DNA of 64,000 nt. It comes from Saprospiraceae bacterium. Its GTDB lineage: Bacteria; Bacteroidota; Bacteroidia; Chitinophagales; Saprospiraceae. The stretch covers positions 744,001 through 808,000 of the forward strand of contig JADKBV010000001.1 in assembly GCA_016714895.1 (NCBI GenBank), read 5' to 3'. The position numbers and the translations under genes were made by a program. Below, piece after piece: positions 34,739-43,933 of the stretch. Position 1 is the stretch's first letter; each line of letters starts with the position of its first letter. Under the pieces are notes generated by a model. That model saw only the letters and a program-made list of their open reading frames with translations, searched no databases and was not told where the DNA came from.

Positions 34739-36211
34739 TTACTGTACTATGGTATCAAAATCAGGCAGTTTTTTATAATGCCATTTGTTGATTATTTTGC
34801 CGTCTTTCCAATGCATGATGCCCGGATTGGAGCGCATGATGGTTTTTAACAGGATATCATCACCTGACATATAGATACCGGTGATACCGGTAGCCTGCTC
34901 AAGCGCCATCATTTGTTCTTTATTCAGACCGGCCGTGATTACGTAAATGTTCCATTTTTTGGCCGATGCTTTGTCAACAAATGGTTTGGCCACATTTTTA
35001 AAGTTATGGAGATAATCCGCATCCCAAACCACTTCATTGTATTCCACTTCTTTTTCGTCAAAACCGGAAAAAACCTTCACGATTTTGGTGCTGCCATCAG
35101 GTTGTGCCAAGGTATCAACGGTAAACAATGAGTCTTTGACCATTTTTTTGGCAGGACGGGTAGAAAAATATGATTTGTACGAAACCAAAACCACGCTGTT
35201 TGTCGTATCGTCCAGCAACACGTTTTCAGCTTCTTCGTTGTTGATATTTTTCAGGAAAAATTCGCTGATTTTGGTTGGTTTAATCGTCGGAGCAGACTTA
35301 ATCTGATCCAGGGTTTCCCATTTTTCTTTAGGATACTGAGCAAAGTTTTTCATATACTCCGCCGTCTCTAATTCTTTGACCTCTCCGGTTTCTTTATTTT
35401 TGAGCATAAAACCGGTCACCTGTACTTTGGATTGTGCATCGGATTCCATAGCCTTGATATCTCTGACGTGGGTTCCGATTTTGAAAGGTCTGAAATCTAT
35501 ATGTGGCTCATTCCAATAAAAGTTATTGAAAGAATACAACAATAAAACAATCGTGGAAACAATTAGACTTATGTTGTGGGTTCTGAAAGAAAACAGTTGG
35601 TGAAACTTTTTGGAATGCCACAAAAACAATAAAGCAGGTATCAACAAAAACAAATCTTTGATAAAGGAAACTTTGGGTTCGAGTTTGATAAAATCACCAA
35701 AACAACCACAATCTGTCACCTTCATGTTTTTTGCCTGATAAGGCCCCCAATCACCGAATGAAAAGAAATTCACACCTTCCGGTACATAACCGGTCAAAAA
35801 CGTAAATCCCGTAAGTTTGGTAAAAAACAATACCAGGAGGAAAAATGACCATGCGGTAAATTTTGGTTTGGCACCAATCACCAACATAATCCCCAATACT
35901 ATTTCAAAAATGATCATAAACACGGAAAAAGCCGTAGAATATTGATTCATCGCCGGAAATAAAGGCGCGAGAAATGAAAATATTGAACCTGAAAACATCA
36001 CTTCAAACTGATCAAAGTACTGCTCCATTTTGAAAGCTGTACCTAAAGGATCTATCGCTTTGACCCATCCTGAAAAGATAAATAATATACCACAAAAATT
36101 CTGAAGAAGTGAAACCCAGAATGTTTTTACATTTTTAACAACAAATTGCATCACCAATGTCACCATTACAGCAACAAAACCAATCCAACCTACCAAAGAA
36201 AATATCGTCAT
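34739..36211 (-). CDS. BT_3928-like DoxX/MauE membrane protein
   Basis: This 490-residue protein has two hydrophobic blocks. The N-terminal block (about 1-240) holds seven or more membrane segments with the MauE/DoxX pattern (FCGILFIFSGWVKAIDPLGTA, FEIVLGIMLVIG) and a CGCFGD motif. The C-terminal half is soluble and ends in a thioredoxin-like tail (ITGIYMSGDDILLKTIMRSNPGIMHWKDGKII). Bacteroidota proteins of this type are thought to handle periplasmic redox or thiol chemistry. The exact role is unknown. It is transcribed alone. Confidence 0.75.
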   Translation of the reverse strand: MTIFSLVGWIGFVAVMVTLVMQFVVKNVKTFWVSLLQNFCGILFIFSGWVKAIDPLGTAFKMEQYFDQFEVMFSGSIFSFLAPLFPAMNQYSTAFSVFMIIFEIVLGIMLVIGAKPKFTAWSFFLLVLFFTKLTGFTFLTGYVPEGVNFFSFGDWGPYQAKNMKVTDCGCFGDFIKLEPKVSFIKDLFLLIPALLFLWHSKKFHQLFSFRTHNISLIVSTIVLLLYSFNNFYWNEPHIDFRPFKIGTHVRDIKAMESDAQSKVQVTGFMLKNKETGEVKELETAEYMKNFAQYPKEKWETLDQIKSAPTIKPTKISEFFLKNINNEEAENVLLDDTTNSVVLVSYKSYFSTRPAKKMVKDSLFTVDTLAQPDGSTKIVKVFSGFDEKEVEYNEVVWDADYLHNFKNVAKPFVDKASAKKWNIYVITAGLNKEQMMALEQATGITGIYMSGDDILLKTIMRSNPGIMHWKDGKIINKWHYKKLPDFDTIVQ

Positions 36212-36315
36212 CCTATACTTTTATAAGTGTTTATCAAATTATATATTACAACAAGCAGAAATCCCGCCTGGTTTATCTGAAATGTGTCTGAACTTGTTAA
36301 ATACTTGCAAACAGA

Positions 36316-38613
36316 TCATTCCTGAATAGTAACCCATCTGAGTACGGCACTTTTGCCCTCCTCATCTACGGTTTCTACAAAATAAAACTGTTGGTTTGTC
36401 TCACCGGCCAGTTGTACTTTTTGTCCGTTTTGTACAAAAGATATAATTTTACCGTCTATGCTGTACACTTTGTTGACCCTGACATCCTGTGACAAATAAA
36501 ATTGGTTGGCCGCTCCCGGATTTGGAAAAACAAACAAACTTTGGTTGGCGGCTACAGACTGAATCGTTATCTTCTGAAGTGTTGTTTGTTGTGAAACCCA
36601 CCAGTTTTCCGTATTCCAAACCACATCCTGCGCTCCTTCTCCTGATATCCTGAGAAGCGGTATGTTTTTTTGTAACACGACATCTTCGGCGATAAGTATT
36701 TTTACCCGACCGGTCTTTTTGTCGGTAAACATATGCTGAACGTTTAAGTCCAGGACATCGCTTTCAAAAACTACTTCTTTGCCGGCAGGAAGGGAACATT
36801 CCAATTGTATGCCTTTACCTGTCATTTCTTCTGCGGCATATAGTTCCACTGACTGTTCGGTTTGTTTCGTATATAAGGTATGTACATTTCTGTTTTCCGT
36901 ATCCAAACCATTGGCTTCTGATATATCACCTAATAACACGGCTCTGAAATCAAACTGGCCGTCATACTCCATGATATCTGCATGGGATGTATAGGATGAC
37001 AATTTTTCCAAAGTTATTTCTCCCGGCTCAAAAACAATGCGGTAATCTTTTCCGGAAGGAGCTTTTTCGCCTTTGAGAATCATCCTGCGAAGATGCAACA
37101 AGTCTTTTGATCGGACGGCACCGTCTGCATCAATATCGGCAGCTATCCATTCGTAATCCGAAAATGGTTGTTTTCCAAAAATATATTCCTGCAACAACAC
37201 CAAATCCATGACATTAATACGTGAGGATGGGTTACTGTGGTTTGATACCGTTGGTTCGATGGCAAAATCTGCGTATAACGGCATATTTTCAAAAACAAAC
37301 CTGCCCTCTCCTTCACTATTTGCCGGTTTTTCCATATTATTTCTTTTTGCCATGATCACTGATACCGCAGGTGTACTGTCATTTCCTTCTTTAAGGGTGG
37401 CAAAAAGTCGGGTGGAGGCACTACAGCTGCCGTTATCAAAGGCCAACAAAAACACATCGACCACTTCCTGATTTCCGGCTTTATCCGTCACATACAAGGT
37501 ATAAAACTGAAATCCGGCATTGGTACAATCCACTATTCTGATCGTATCATTTACATCCTCTGAAAAGGAATACCTGAGTTTGTCGGCAGGGGAACAATTG
37601 TCATAAGAGCCTACATTAAATATCCGGGCCGGAACCATCAAAGGCATGGTCGTCGCATCAAAAGCGGCAGTCAGGAAAGTATGCAGGTAAGGCGTTGGTG
37701 GTTTTTTATCCACCACATCAAACGTCGCATGACAGGATTTGGTGTTGCCGCACTCATCACGCACACTCCAGTATACCTTATGAAATCCCAACCCTACCCT
37801 TTCAGGTATCAACACACTTACTTCCGCACCATTGGCTCTTGGTGCCAGATAAAAATCTCCGGTCTTAAGGTTGCTGAATTCAAGGTCATACGTACCATCA
37901 CCCCACAAGTCCACAAATGCCGTCCAGATAAGCAATTGGGCACCGCAAGCCTGATCATCTATTGCTGAAGAAGTCAATCTGACCTCAGCTTTACAATCCT
38001 GGCCGACAAAAAAGGTCGTATGCTGACACTGCTGTATGGCCGGTGCATCTTCATCGATTACTTTGATGACTTGGGTATGTTCCCAGATATTCATGATACC
38101 ATCACCGTCGGCATCGCACCAATCTATCACTTTAAAGTGTCTCAATATTTTATAACATGCATCGTCAGCGACCTCAAAAACATCGTCTTTGAAGCTGAAA
38201 CCCATCACATTACAGGGACCTGTCACCCAGGTAGGTCTGTCATTTCTGATATCTTCTTTACAGGAATAGGTTCTGTTGGGTGGAAACGACACAGAAACCG
38301 GATAATTTTCATATCCGAAATACAAATTCTGAATACAGTACAATTCAATTTCCTGCCATGATCCGTCATTGTTGCTGTCTACATACCACTTTCTGTATAT
38401 GTATCCGACATTACAACTATTGAGTTGGTTGTCATCGATGTATCTGGCTGTTTTTCCAAGAGAATTACCAACCAAAACAGGTCTTCCTAAGATGTCGAGA
38501 TTGTGTTTGTCATCGGAACACAACATATTTTTGTGAGGAGGACAAAATATGCCTGCATGCAATAAAACGGGAAACAGGACAAAAGCGAACCAAATAAACA
38601 ATCTGTACGTCAT
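36316..38613 (-). CDS. large T9SS cargo protein with dockerin-like segment
   Basis: The 765-residue protein has a signal peptide (LFIWFAFVLFPVLLHAG). Several Cys-containing Ig/HYR-like beta domains follow (VIDWCDADGDG, SVRDECGNTKSCHATFDVVD, LYVTDKAGNQEV). A dockerin-like pair of calcium loops lies near residues 515-560 (INVMDLVLLQEYIFG, AADIDADGAVRSKDLLHLRR). The last about 80 residues are a T9SS sorting domain (FVFPNPGAANQFYL, KVYSIDGKI). It is probably surface-bound or released. No enzyme motif is seen. Confidence 0.75.
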   Translation of the reverse strand: MTYRLFIWFAFVLFPVLLHAGIFCPPHKNMLCSDDKHNLDILGRPVLVGNSLGKTARYIDDNQLNSCNVGYIYRKWYVDSNNDGSWQEIELYCIQNLYFGYENYPVSVSFPPNRTYSCKEDIRNDRPTWVTGPCNVMGFSFKDDVFEVADDACYKILRHFKVIDWCDADGDGIMNIWEHTQVIKVIDEDAPAIQQCQHTTFFVGQDCKAEVRLTSSAIDDQACGAQLLIWTAFVDLWGDGTYDLEFSNLKTGDFYLAPRANGAEVSVLIPERVGLGFHKVYWSVRDECGNTKSCHATFDVVDKKPPTPYLHTFLTAAFDATTMPLMVPARIFNVGSYDNCSPADKLRYSFSEDVNDTIRIVDCTNAGFQFYTLYVTDKAGNQEVVDVFLLAFDNGSCSASTRLFATLKEGNDSTPAVSVIMAKRNNMEKPANSEGEGRFVFENMPLYADFAIEPTVSNHSNPSSRINVMDLVLLQEYIFGKQPFSDYEWIAADIDADGAVRSKDLLHLRRMILKGEKAPSGKDYRIVFEPGEITLEKLSSYTSHADIMEYDGQFDFRAVLLGDISEANGLDTENRNVHTLYTKQTEQSVELYAAEEMTGKGIQLECSLPAGKEVVFESDVLDLNVQHMFTDKKTGRVKILIAEDVVLQKNIPLLRISGEGAQDVVWNTENWWVSQQTTLQKITIQSVAANQSLFVFPNPGAANQFYLSQDVRVNKVYSIDGKIISFVQNGQKVQLAGETNQQFYFVETVDEEGKSAVLRWVTIQE

Positions 38614-38858
38614 ATTCTTAATTTTTTGGAATCAAAAATCATTATTCCCGGAAAACCGTCAGACCGGGTCAAAGTTGGGGTAAAATTAATACAATTTACT
38701 GATATATAAAGGTTTTATATATTTTTATAAAAAATTTCATTTTATTTGCAACGAATTATACCAATGTGGTTTCTTACAGGTATATCACTTTTGATTTTTA
38801 AAAGTGTGACAAACACCTTCATTATATTCAATTATTTACACATCAATAATATAACAAT

Positions 38859-41702
38859 ATGAACAACTTTACAAACCAACGGCGAATGTATCTTTTTATA
38901 TTGCCGGTTTTATTGTTTTTTTCAATGGTGGTTTATGGCCAAAACCAATGCAAGATTCAAGGCCTGAGATTTGACCAAACTGCGTGCGATGCCGATGGAA
39001 ACTTTTACGTTTTTCTGAGTTTTGATCATGAAAACACTTCAAATTCTTTTTTGGTATTGGGTAATGGTAAAAATTACGGAACGTTTAGTTACGGAGATCT
39101 GCCGGTCAAAATCGGTCCTTTAAAGGGAGATTGTACGACAAAATACGAATTTCTGGTCAAAGACAAAGAGTTTTCCGACTGCCAATCCTTTATCCTGATG
39201 GGTCAGAAATGTTGTTCTTCGGATTGTCGTTTGTACATTGACAGTATCCATGCAGATTGTGGTAATACAAGTATAGATTTGAATATTTTTGCCCAAAGAA
39301 CAGATCAGAAAGAAGGCAAATTTACCGTCAAAATCAACGGAGAACCCAAAGGTTTGTTTAATCTGGGAAGCCCTGCTTTGATAGACAATTATGAATACGA
39401 CCCGTTAGAACCCATTATTCAGGTAGTGGCTTGTGTGGACGGGTCTGCTTGTTGCGATACCTTTGACTACGTTAATCCGTGTTATTGTTCTATAACAAAT
39501 TTTAAAACGCAGATTTTTGATTGTGATCCTGTCGAAGGCGTTTTTTCGATAAAATTGGACTTTCAAAATACCATGACCGGAGATTCTTTTTCTTTGGGTG
39601 GCAATGTCAATAATTACGGCAAGTTTAGTTATGCCGATTTGCCGGTGACGATAGAAAACCTTCCTTTTAGTGAGACCACATTTTATGAGTTTTTGGTTGT
39701 TGATGAAAATTCATCCTTTTGTTTTGGTGTTTACGAACTTGGCATCGTAGATTCCTGCAGGTTTGCCTGTGAGATATCGGACTTACGTGCTGATGTTTTG
39801 CCATGCGATGATGATGGAAATGTTTTTGTCAGATTGAGTTTTGAAGACACCAATACCAGCCATTTGGGATTCAGGGTCAGAGGCAACGGACAGCTGTATG
39901 GTGAATTTCCTTACGGAGAAAGGTATTACGATGTAGGTCCGGTGGATGCTGATTGTTTAACCCTCCGTGAATTTGTCGTCATCGACAGAGAAATGGAAAA
40001 TTGCAGGAGAGAAATCGTATTTGAAGAACCATTTTGTTGCGAACGACCTTGTGAAATCGGAGAAATTTCTATCACAGAAAATTGTAACGACAGTATTTTG
40101 GTATCTTTTGTTGTGAACTTCGATCATAACCAGGAAGGTTCCTCCTCCTTTTATCTTTGGGCCAACAGTAAAAAACTCGGACCCTTTTTATATTCAGATC
40201 TTCCGTTGACGATAAATGAATTTCCATTCGATTTTCCATTGGTTGAATTCAGGGTCGTTGATGCCGGAGATGAAACCTGCCGCAGGGTCAAAGTATATAC
40301 TTTTGATTGTGTACCGGAAGAAACGGCGCCGTGTTCTGTAAAAATCAGCGAATATTTCCTTTCTGATTGTAATGAAGAGGGAAAGTTTATCATATACTTC
40401 AGGGTGGAACATGACAATACAGGTAACCAGGGTTTCAGAATCGTTTCCGGCAACGGAGACTTTACAAAAGTGTATGAATATGGCGGTACATTGTACAATA
40501 TGGGACCTTTTGAAGGAGATTGTACGACCAAATATTCGTTTTTTATCCAGGATGTGGCTTTTCCTGATTGTAAAAAAACCTATACCCTTGAAGAAGCGGT
40601 TTGTTGTAATGACAATGAGGATTGTTTCATTCGTGAAGTAGCCATTACCGAAGATTGTGATGGCACCAAACTGACCGGATATACCATCAATTTTGAACAC
40701 AACCTGCCACCGACAGCGATATTCGGACTTTGGGCCAACGGTCAAAAAATCGGTGATTTTATGGTTAGCCAATTGCCGTTGTATATCGATAACATCACCT
40801 TCAACACACAATCCGTTAATTTCAAAATAGTATCACTTCCTAATGAAAATTGTAGGAAAGAAAGGACTTATGTGTTTGAATGTAAAGCCGAAAACAATGA
40901 AGCCTGCAATCTGGATGTTTTATCTTATGAAATCGGTGACTGTCTGGAAGACGGAACATTTTATATCTTTTTTAAACTGAAAGCAGACAATCCGGGCAAT
41001 CAGGGTTTCAAAGTTTTCAGATTGGGCGCAATCGTTTCGACTTTTGATTACGGTTTGGCTTCTTACAAAATCGGTCCTTTCGAAGGAAATTGTGTGACAA
41101 AATATTCATTTCTGATCAAAGACAACCAAAAACCCGATTGTGCGACAGAATTCGGTTTGCCTGAACCTGTTTGTTGTAATGAAGGATGTGAGATCAGCAA
41201 TATCACAATCGAAGCTTCCGATTGTTTGGATGGAAAAGTGGATGTTGTTGTTAATTTCGACCATCAAAACACATCATCATCGTTTACGCTGAAGCTGAAT
41301 GGTGAAACCCGCGGCCAATATCAGTACGTAGACCTTCCGTTGATCATCCGACAACTTACACCTGAGACTGTGTATAAAATATTTGTTTCAGACAATGACA
41401 AAGATTGTGTCAAGGACTTTACATTTACGACGCCTTTATGTTTTACTTCTACGGAAGATGAAGGACTTAATAACATCCGGGCAACCGTGAATGCTGGTGG
41501 CATCCTGATTCAGTCCGATGAAGCGGTCACCCAAAATGTACAAATTATATTGTATGATGTGTTGGGTCGTCAGCAGGTCAATATGGATTTTTCCGGACTA
41601 CAGCAATGGATATCCATGGAAAGTGCGTCTTCAGGTATGTATTTTATCACCTTACAGAATGGAGTAAAAAACAGAACCCTCAAGGTATATTGGAATAAAT
41701 AG
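38859..41702 (+). CDS. nine-repeat Cys-rich T9SS surface protein
   Basis: The 947-residue protein has a signal peptide (LFILPVLLFFSMVVYGQ) and nine beta-rich repeats of about 90 residues (about 31-865). Each starts with C-x-I/V and ends with a CC or C pair. Two repeat types alternate from about repeat 4. One has GxxFRV..GNG..Y..F.YG and GP.(E/D)GDC.T.Y.F. The other has S.F.LWANG..(I/L)G.F and LPL.I. The last about 80 residues are a T9SS sorting domain (DVLGRQQVNMDFSGLQQW). Every repeat has Cys pairs likely to form disulfides. It is probably an adhesive or structural surface protein. A MITE-like element starts at its stop codon. Confidence 0.75.
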   Translation: MNNFTNQRRMYLFILPVLLFFSMVVYGQNQCKIQGLRFDQTACDADGNFYVFLSFDHENTSNSFLVLGNGKNYGTFSYGDLPVKIGPLKGDCTTKYEFLVKDKEFSDCQSFILMGQKCCSSDCRLYIDSIHADCGNTSIDLNIFAQRTDQKEGKFTVKINGEPKGLFNLGSPALIDNYEYDPLEPIIQVVACVDGSACCDTFDYVNPCYCSITNFKTQIFDCDPVEGVFSIKLDFQNTMTGDSFSLGGNVNNYGKFSYADLPVTIENLPFSETTFYEFLVVDENSSFCFGVYELGIVDSCRFACEISDLRADVLPCDDDGNVFVRLSFEDTNTSHLGFRVRGNGQLYGEFPYGERYYDVGPVDADCLTLREFVVIDREMENCRREIVFEEPFCCERPCEIGEISITENCNDSILVSFVVNFDHNQEGSSSFYLWANSKKLGPFLYSDLPLTINEFPFDFPLVEFRVVDAGDETCRRVKVYTFDCVPEETAPCSVKISEYFLSDCNEEGKFIIYFRVEHDNTGNQGFRIVSGNGDFTKVYEYGGTLYNMGPFEGDCTTKYSFFIQDVAFPDCKKTYTLEEAVCCNDNEDCFIREVAITEDCDGTKLTGYTINFEHNLPPTAIFGLWANGQKIGDFMVSQLPLYIDNITFNTQSVNFKIVSLPNENCRKERTYVFECKAENNEACNLDVLSYEIGDCLEDGTFYIFFKLKADNPGNQGFKVFRLGAIVSTFDYGLASYKIGPFEGNCVTKYSFLIKDNQKPDCATEFGLPEPVCCNEGCEISNITIEASDCLDGKVDVVVNFDHQNTSSSFTLKLNGETRGQYQYVDLPLIIRQLTPETVYKIFVSDNDKDCVKDFTFTTPLCFTSTEDEGLNNIRATVNAGGILIQSDEAVTQNVQIILYDVLGRQQVNMDFSGLQQWISMESASSGMYFITLQNGVKNRTLKVYWNK

Positions 41703-41918
41703 GGTCGGCTGAAAAAGTCAGCAATGAATCAGATTCAAGGCGAAGGCAAAGAAGATGTATAAAAATACCTCGATTTGCCATTAACGCAGAAGATGGTTTA
41801 TTGCTGGCTAACAAAACAATATTTAAAATTATTACTTTAAAGGCAATGCTCTTACATGTATGAAAATTGAACAAAACATATTGATTATAAATATTTTTTG
41901 TGTTTTTCAGCAGACCCT
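41701..41918. mobile_element. 218-bp MITE-like element
   Basis: The ends AGGGTCGGCTGAAAAA (41701-41716) and TTTTTCAGCAGACCCT (41903-41918) are inverted with 15 of 16 matches. They are flanked by AAAT on both sides (41697-41700 and 41919-41922), a likely 4-bp target duplication. No transposase is encoded. The inner-left part (GTCAGCAATGAATCAGA) recurs at 53747-53764 and, diverged, at 48045-48061. Confidence 0.75.
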
Positions 41919-41939
41919 AAATAGTTTTGGTACATCAAC

Positions 41940-41976
41940 AAAAGGCCGCTTTCTTTCTGGAGGAAGGCGGCCTTTT
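41940..41976. terminator. strong bidirectional-type terminator
   Basis: AAAAGGCCGC (41940-41949) and GCGGCCTTTT (41967-41976) form a GC-rich stem followed by T on the plus strand and preceded by A. It is the first terminator after the repeat-protein gene, displaced by the MITE-like insertion. Confidence 0.85.
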
Positions 41977-42355
41977 TTATTTTCATCAACATTATAAAAT
42001 CAAAGTGATGCAAAAAATAGTGGAAATATAAGGTTAAAAAATAAAAATTAACATCTCACTATCTATGATTTTTACTAATTGAAAAAAGTATTGTAAACCG
42101 TATTCTTGACATACAAAAACTAAAAGAGATTGAAAAATAATGATTTTCCTCACTCCTTGATGCTTTTATTAAGCAAATAAAAAAATTGTTTTTCAGCAGC
42201 CCCTACTTAACAAATTACACATTTGAATTAATGGTATTCCTCTTTATATAAATTTATAAAACTCCAATAACTTTGCCTTTAAAAATATAGCCTGTCGTAA
42301 GTTACACAAGTTTACCCATTAACTTAAAGAAAAAGTGGATTTAATAATATTTTTA
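41977..42355. other. AT-rich non-coding stretch with an orphan element end
   Basis: No gene is seen. TTTTTCAGCAGCCCCT at 42189-42204 matches the right end of the MITE-like element with one mismatch, suggesting a second copy or fragment whose left end is not visible. Confidence 0.5.
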
Positions 42356-43891
42356 TTATAGTTTTATCACTTGTTTCCCATAATATATTTTTTCCTTATT
42401 ATCATCCGGATAAAACTCTATATTATACCTACCTGATGGAAGAGTAGAAATATCAACCTCCTCGTATACTGTCCAATTGATATTTTTTTGAAAACATAAT
42501 TTTCCTTCAATATTTGTAATAGACAATATTCCGTGTTGATGAAGTTCAGGGATTTTGATCTTGAAAATACCGTTTGATGGATTGGGAAAAACCTCAATAT
42601 CCTTTCTGTAAAAAACAGTTTCACCAAAAAGCGAGGTGATAGAAGGATCACATTTTTTTTCTTCATCAACTCTGAACCTGGGAAAATTTGGCAATGTCCC
42701 ACTATTAGAATTTGGTAGTTTGATAGCATTTTGTACAAAGTCGCAATCGGTCCCCAATTCATCGGGTTTATTAATTACGTGTAGTGAATAACTCCCGTTC
42801 TTGGGTGTCATGTATATTTTACAATCCGGGCCCTGAGCCATGAGAAACAAGCGTGTTGGAAACGGATCCAGGGTTCCGTTATAGCTATCAATGTATTTGA
42901 CACCGTTTTGAATATCATCTTCCCAGGTATCCACCTGATATAAATCTACACTGGACGAACAATATATAAAACGACTGTTGGGAGACCATTCTACACTCGA
43001 AAGGTTTATGAGGCTTCGGTCAATGGAGTCCGGGGGGTATATTTCTACCTTTTGATGACTGGATATTAATCCTGTTGACCGGTCAAAATCGTAAATATGC
43101 AATTGATCATAATAATTATATAATGCCAGCTTTTTTCCATCCGGAGAAAACTTGGCAGTTCCACTTGAACTTGAACGGGACTCGTCAAAAAATTGATGCG
43201 TATTTTGCATAGAATGAATATTTATTCCGTTCTCATTCAAACTAAAGACTAAAAAAATTGAATCGTTAACCACTGGTTTTATGACCCACCAGTCTATTGT
43301 ATTTTCATGCTTTATAGCAGTAAAATAGGAATACATTTTTAAAATACGAGGATAGTATGATTTGTTTTTAATAATGACATCACCATTTCCTCCGTCTAAA
43401 GTCATATCTACATATGAAAAATTTAGTTGATTTGAGTCCCTGATCTGGGGATAGTACAAATTTGTATTATGAAAGATATAATAGCCAGACTCATTCCTAG
43501 TATCGGGTAAAATAAGCACGTCCTGTGGCCCTGGATATCCATATTTACAGTCTTTCCAGTAGAGGTCAAACCATATCCCCGCATTGATGCTGTCACCATT
43601 CGGCATAACATGATGAAACCGGTTCATTACAGCGCATCCGTTGAAATAAAACAAGAGATACCCGTTCTCATCGCATATGGAAGCATTATTATCAGCAAAT
43701 CCTTGCGGTATTTTTACATACGCCGGCTCTCCCTTATTCCTAAGAAAATCCATCATATATCCTTTTTGACCACCCTCTGGATTTGATTGATATCCTCCGA
43801 CCCATAAGTAATCACCTTTAACCTGAGCCTTTGAAATAAAAGACGAGATGACCAGAAAAAATAAAAAAACTCTGTGCATAGCTTTACGCAT
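42356..43891 (-). CDS. WD40/YncE-like beta-propeller protein with T9SS domain
   Basis: I start this at the ATG complementary to 43889-43891 (MRKAMHRVFLFFLVISSFIS..), a basic signal peptide; a longer start at 43909 is possible. The 511-residue product has propeller-like repeats (SSSSGTAKFSPDGKKLALYNYYD, SSVEWSPNSRFIYCSSSVDLYQVD, MAQGPDCKIYMTPKNGSY). This is the set seen in Bacteroidota proteins with a PD40/YncE-like propeller. The C-terminus is a T9SS sorting domain (IEVFPNPSNGIFKI, VDISTLPSGRYNIEF). It lies 24 bp after the metalloprotease gene and may share its transcript. Confidence 0.75.
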   Translation of the reverse strand: MRKAMHRVFLFFLVISSFISKAQVKGDYLWVGGYQSNPEGGQKGYMMDFLRNKGEPAYVKIPQGFADNNASICDENGYLLFYFNGCAVMNRFHHVMPNGDSINAGIWFDLYWKDCKYGYPGPQDVLILPDTRNESGYYIFHNTNLYYPQIRDSNQLNFSYVDMTLDGGNGDVIIKNKSYYPRILKMYSYFTAIKHENTIDWWVIKPVVNDSIFLVFSLNENGINIHSMQNTHQFFDESRSSSSGTAKFSPDGKKLALYNYYDQLHIYDFDRSTGLISSHQKVEIYPPDSIDRSLINLSSVEWSPNSRFIYCSSSVDLYQVDTWEDDIQNGVKYIDSYNGTLDPFPTRLFLMAQGPDCKIYMTPKNGSYSLHVINKPDELGTDCDFVQNAIKLPNSNSGTLPNFPRFRVDEEKKCDPSITSLFGETVFYRKDIEVFPNPSNGIFKIKIPELHQHGILSITNIEGKLCFQKNINWTVYEEVDISTLPSGRYNIEFYPDDNKEKIYYGKQVIKL

Positions 43892-43933
43892 TAAATGTAG
43901 GAGGTACAATAAAATTGTACCTCCTCTAAGAGA

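Noticed and set aside
40194..40811. 205-codon minus-strand frame inside the nine-repeat gene
   Set aside because: Antisense shadow of a clearly coding gene; no independent signal.
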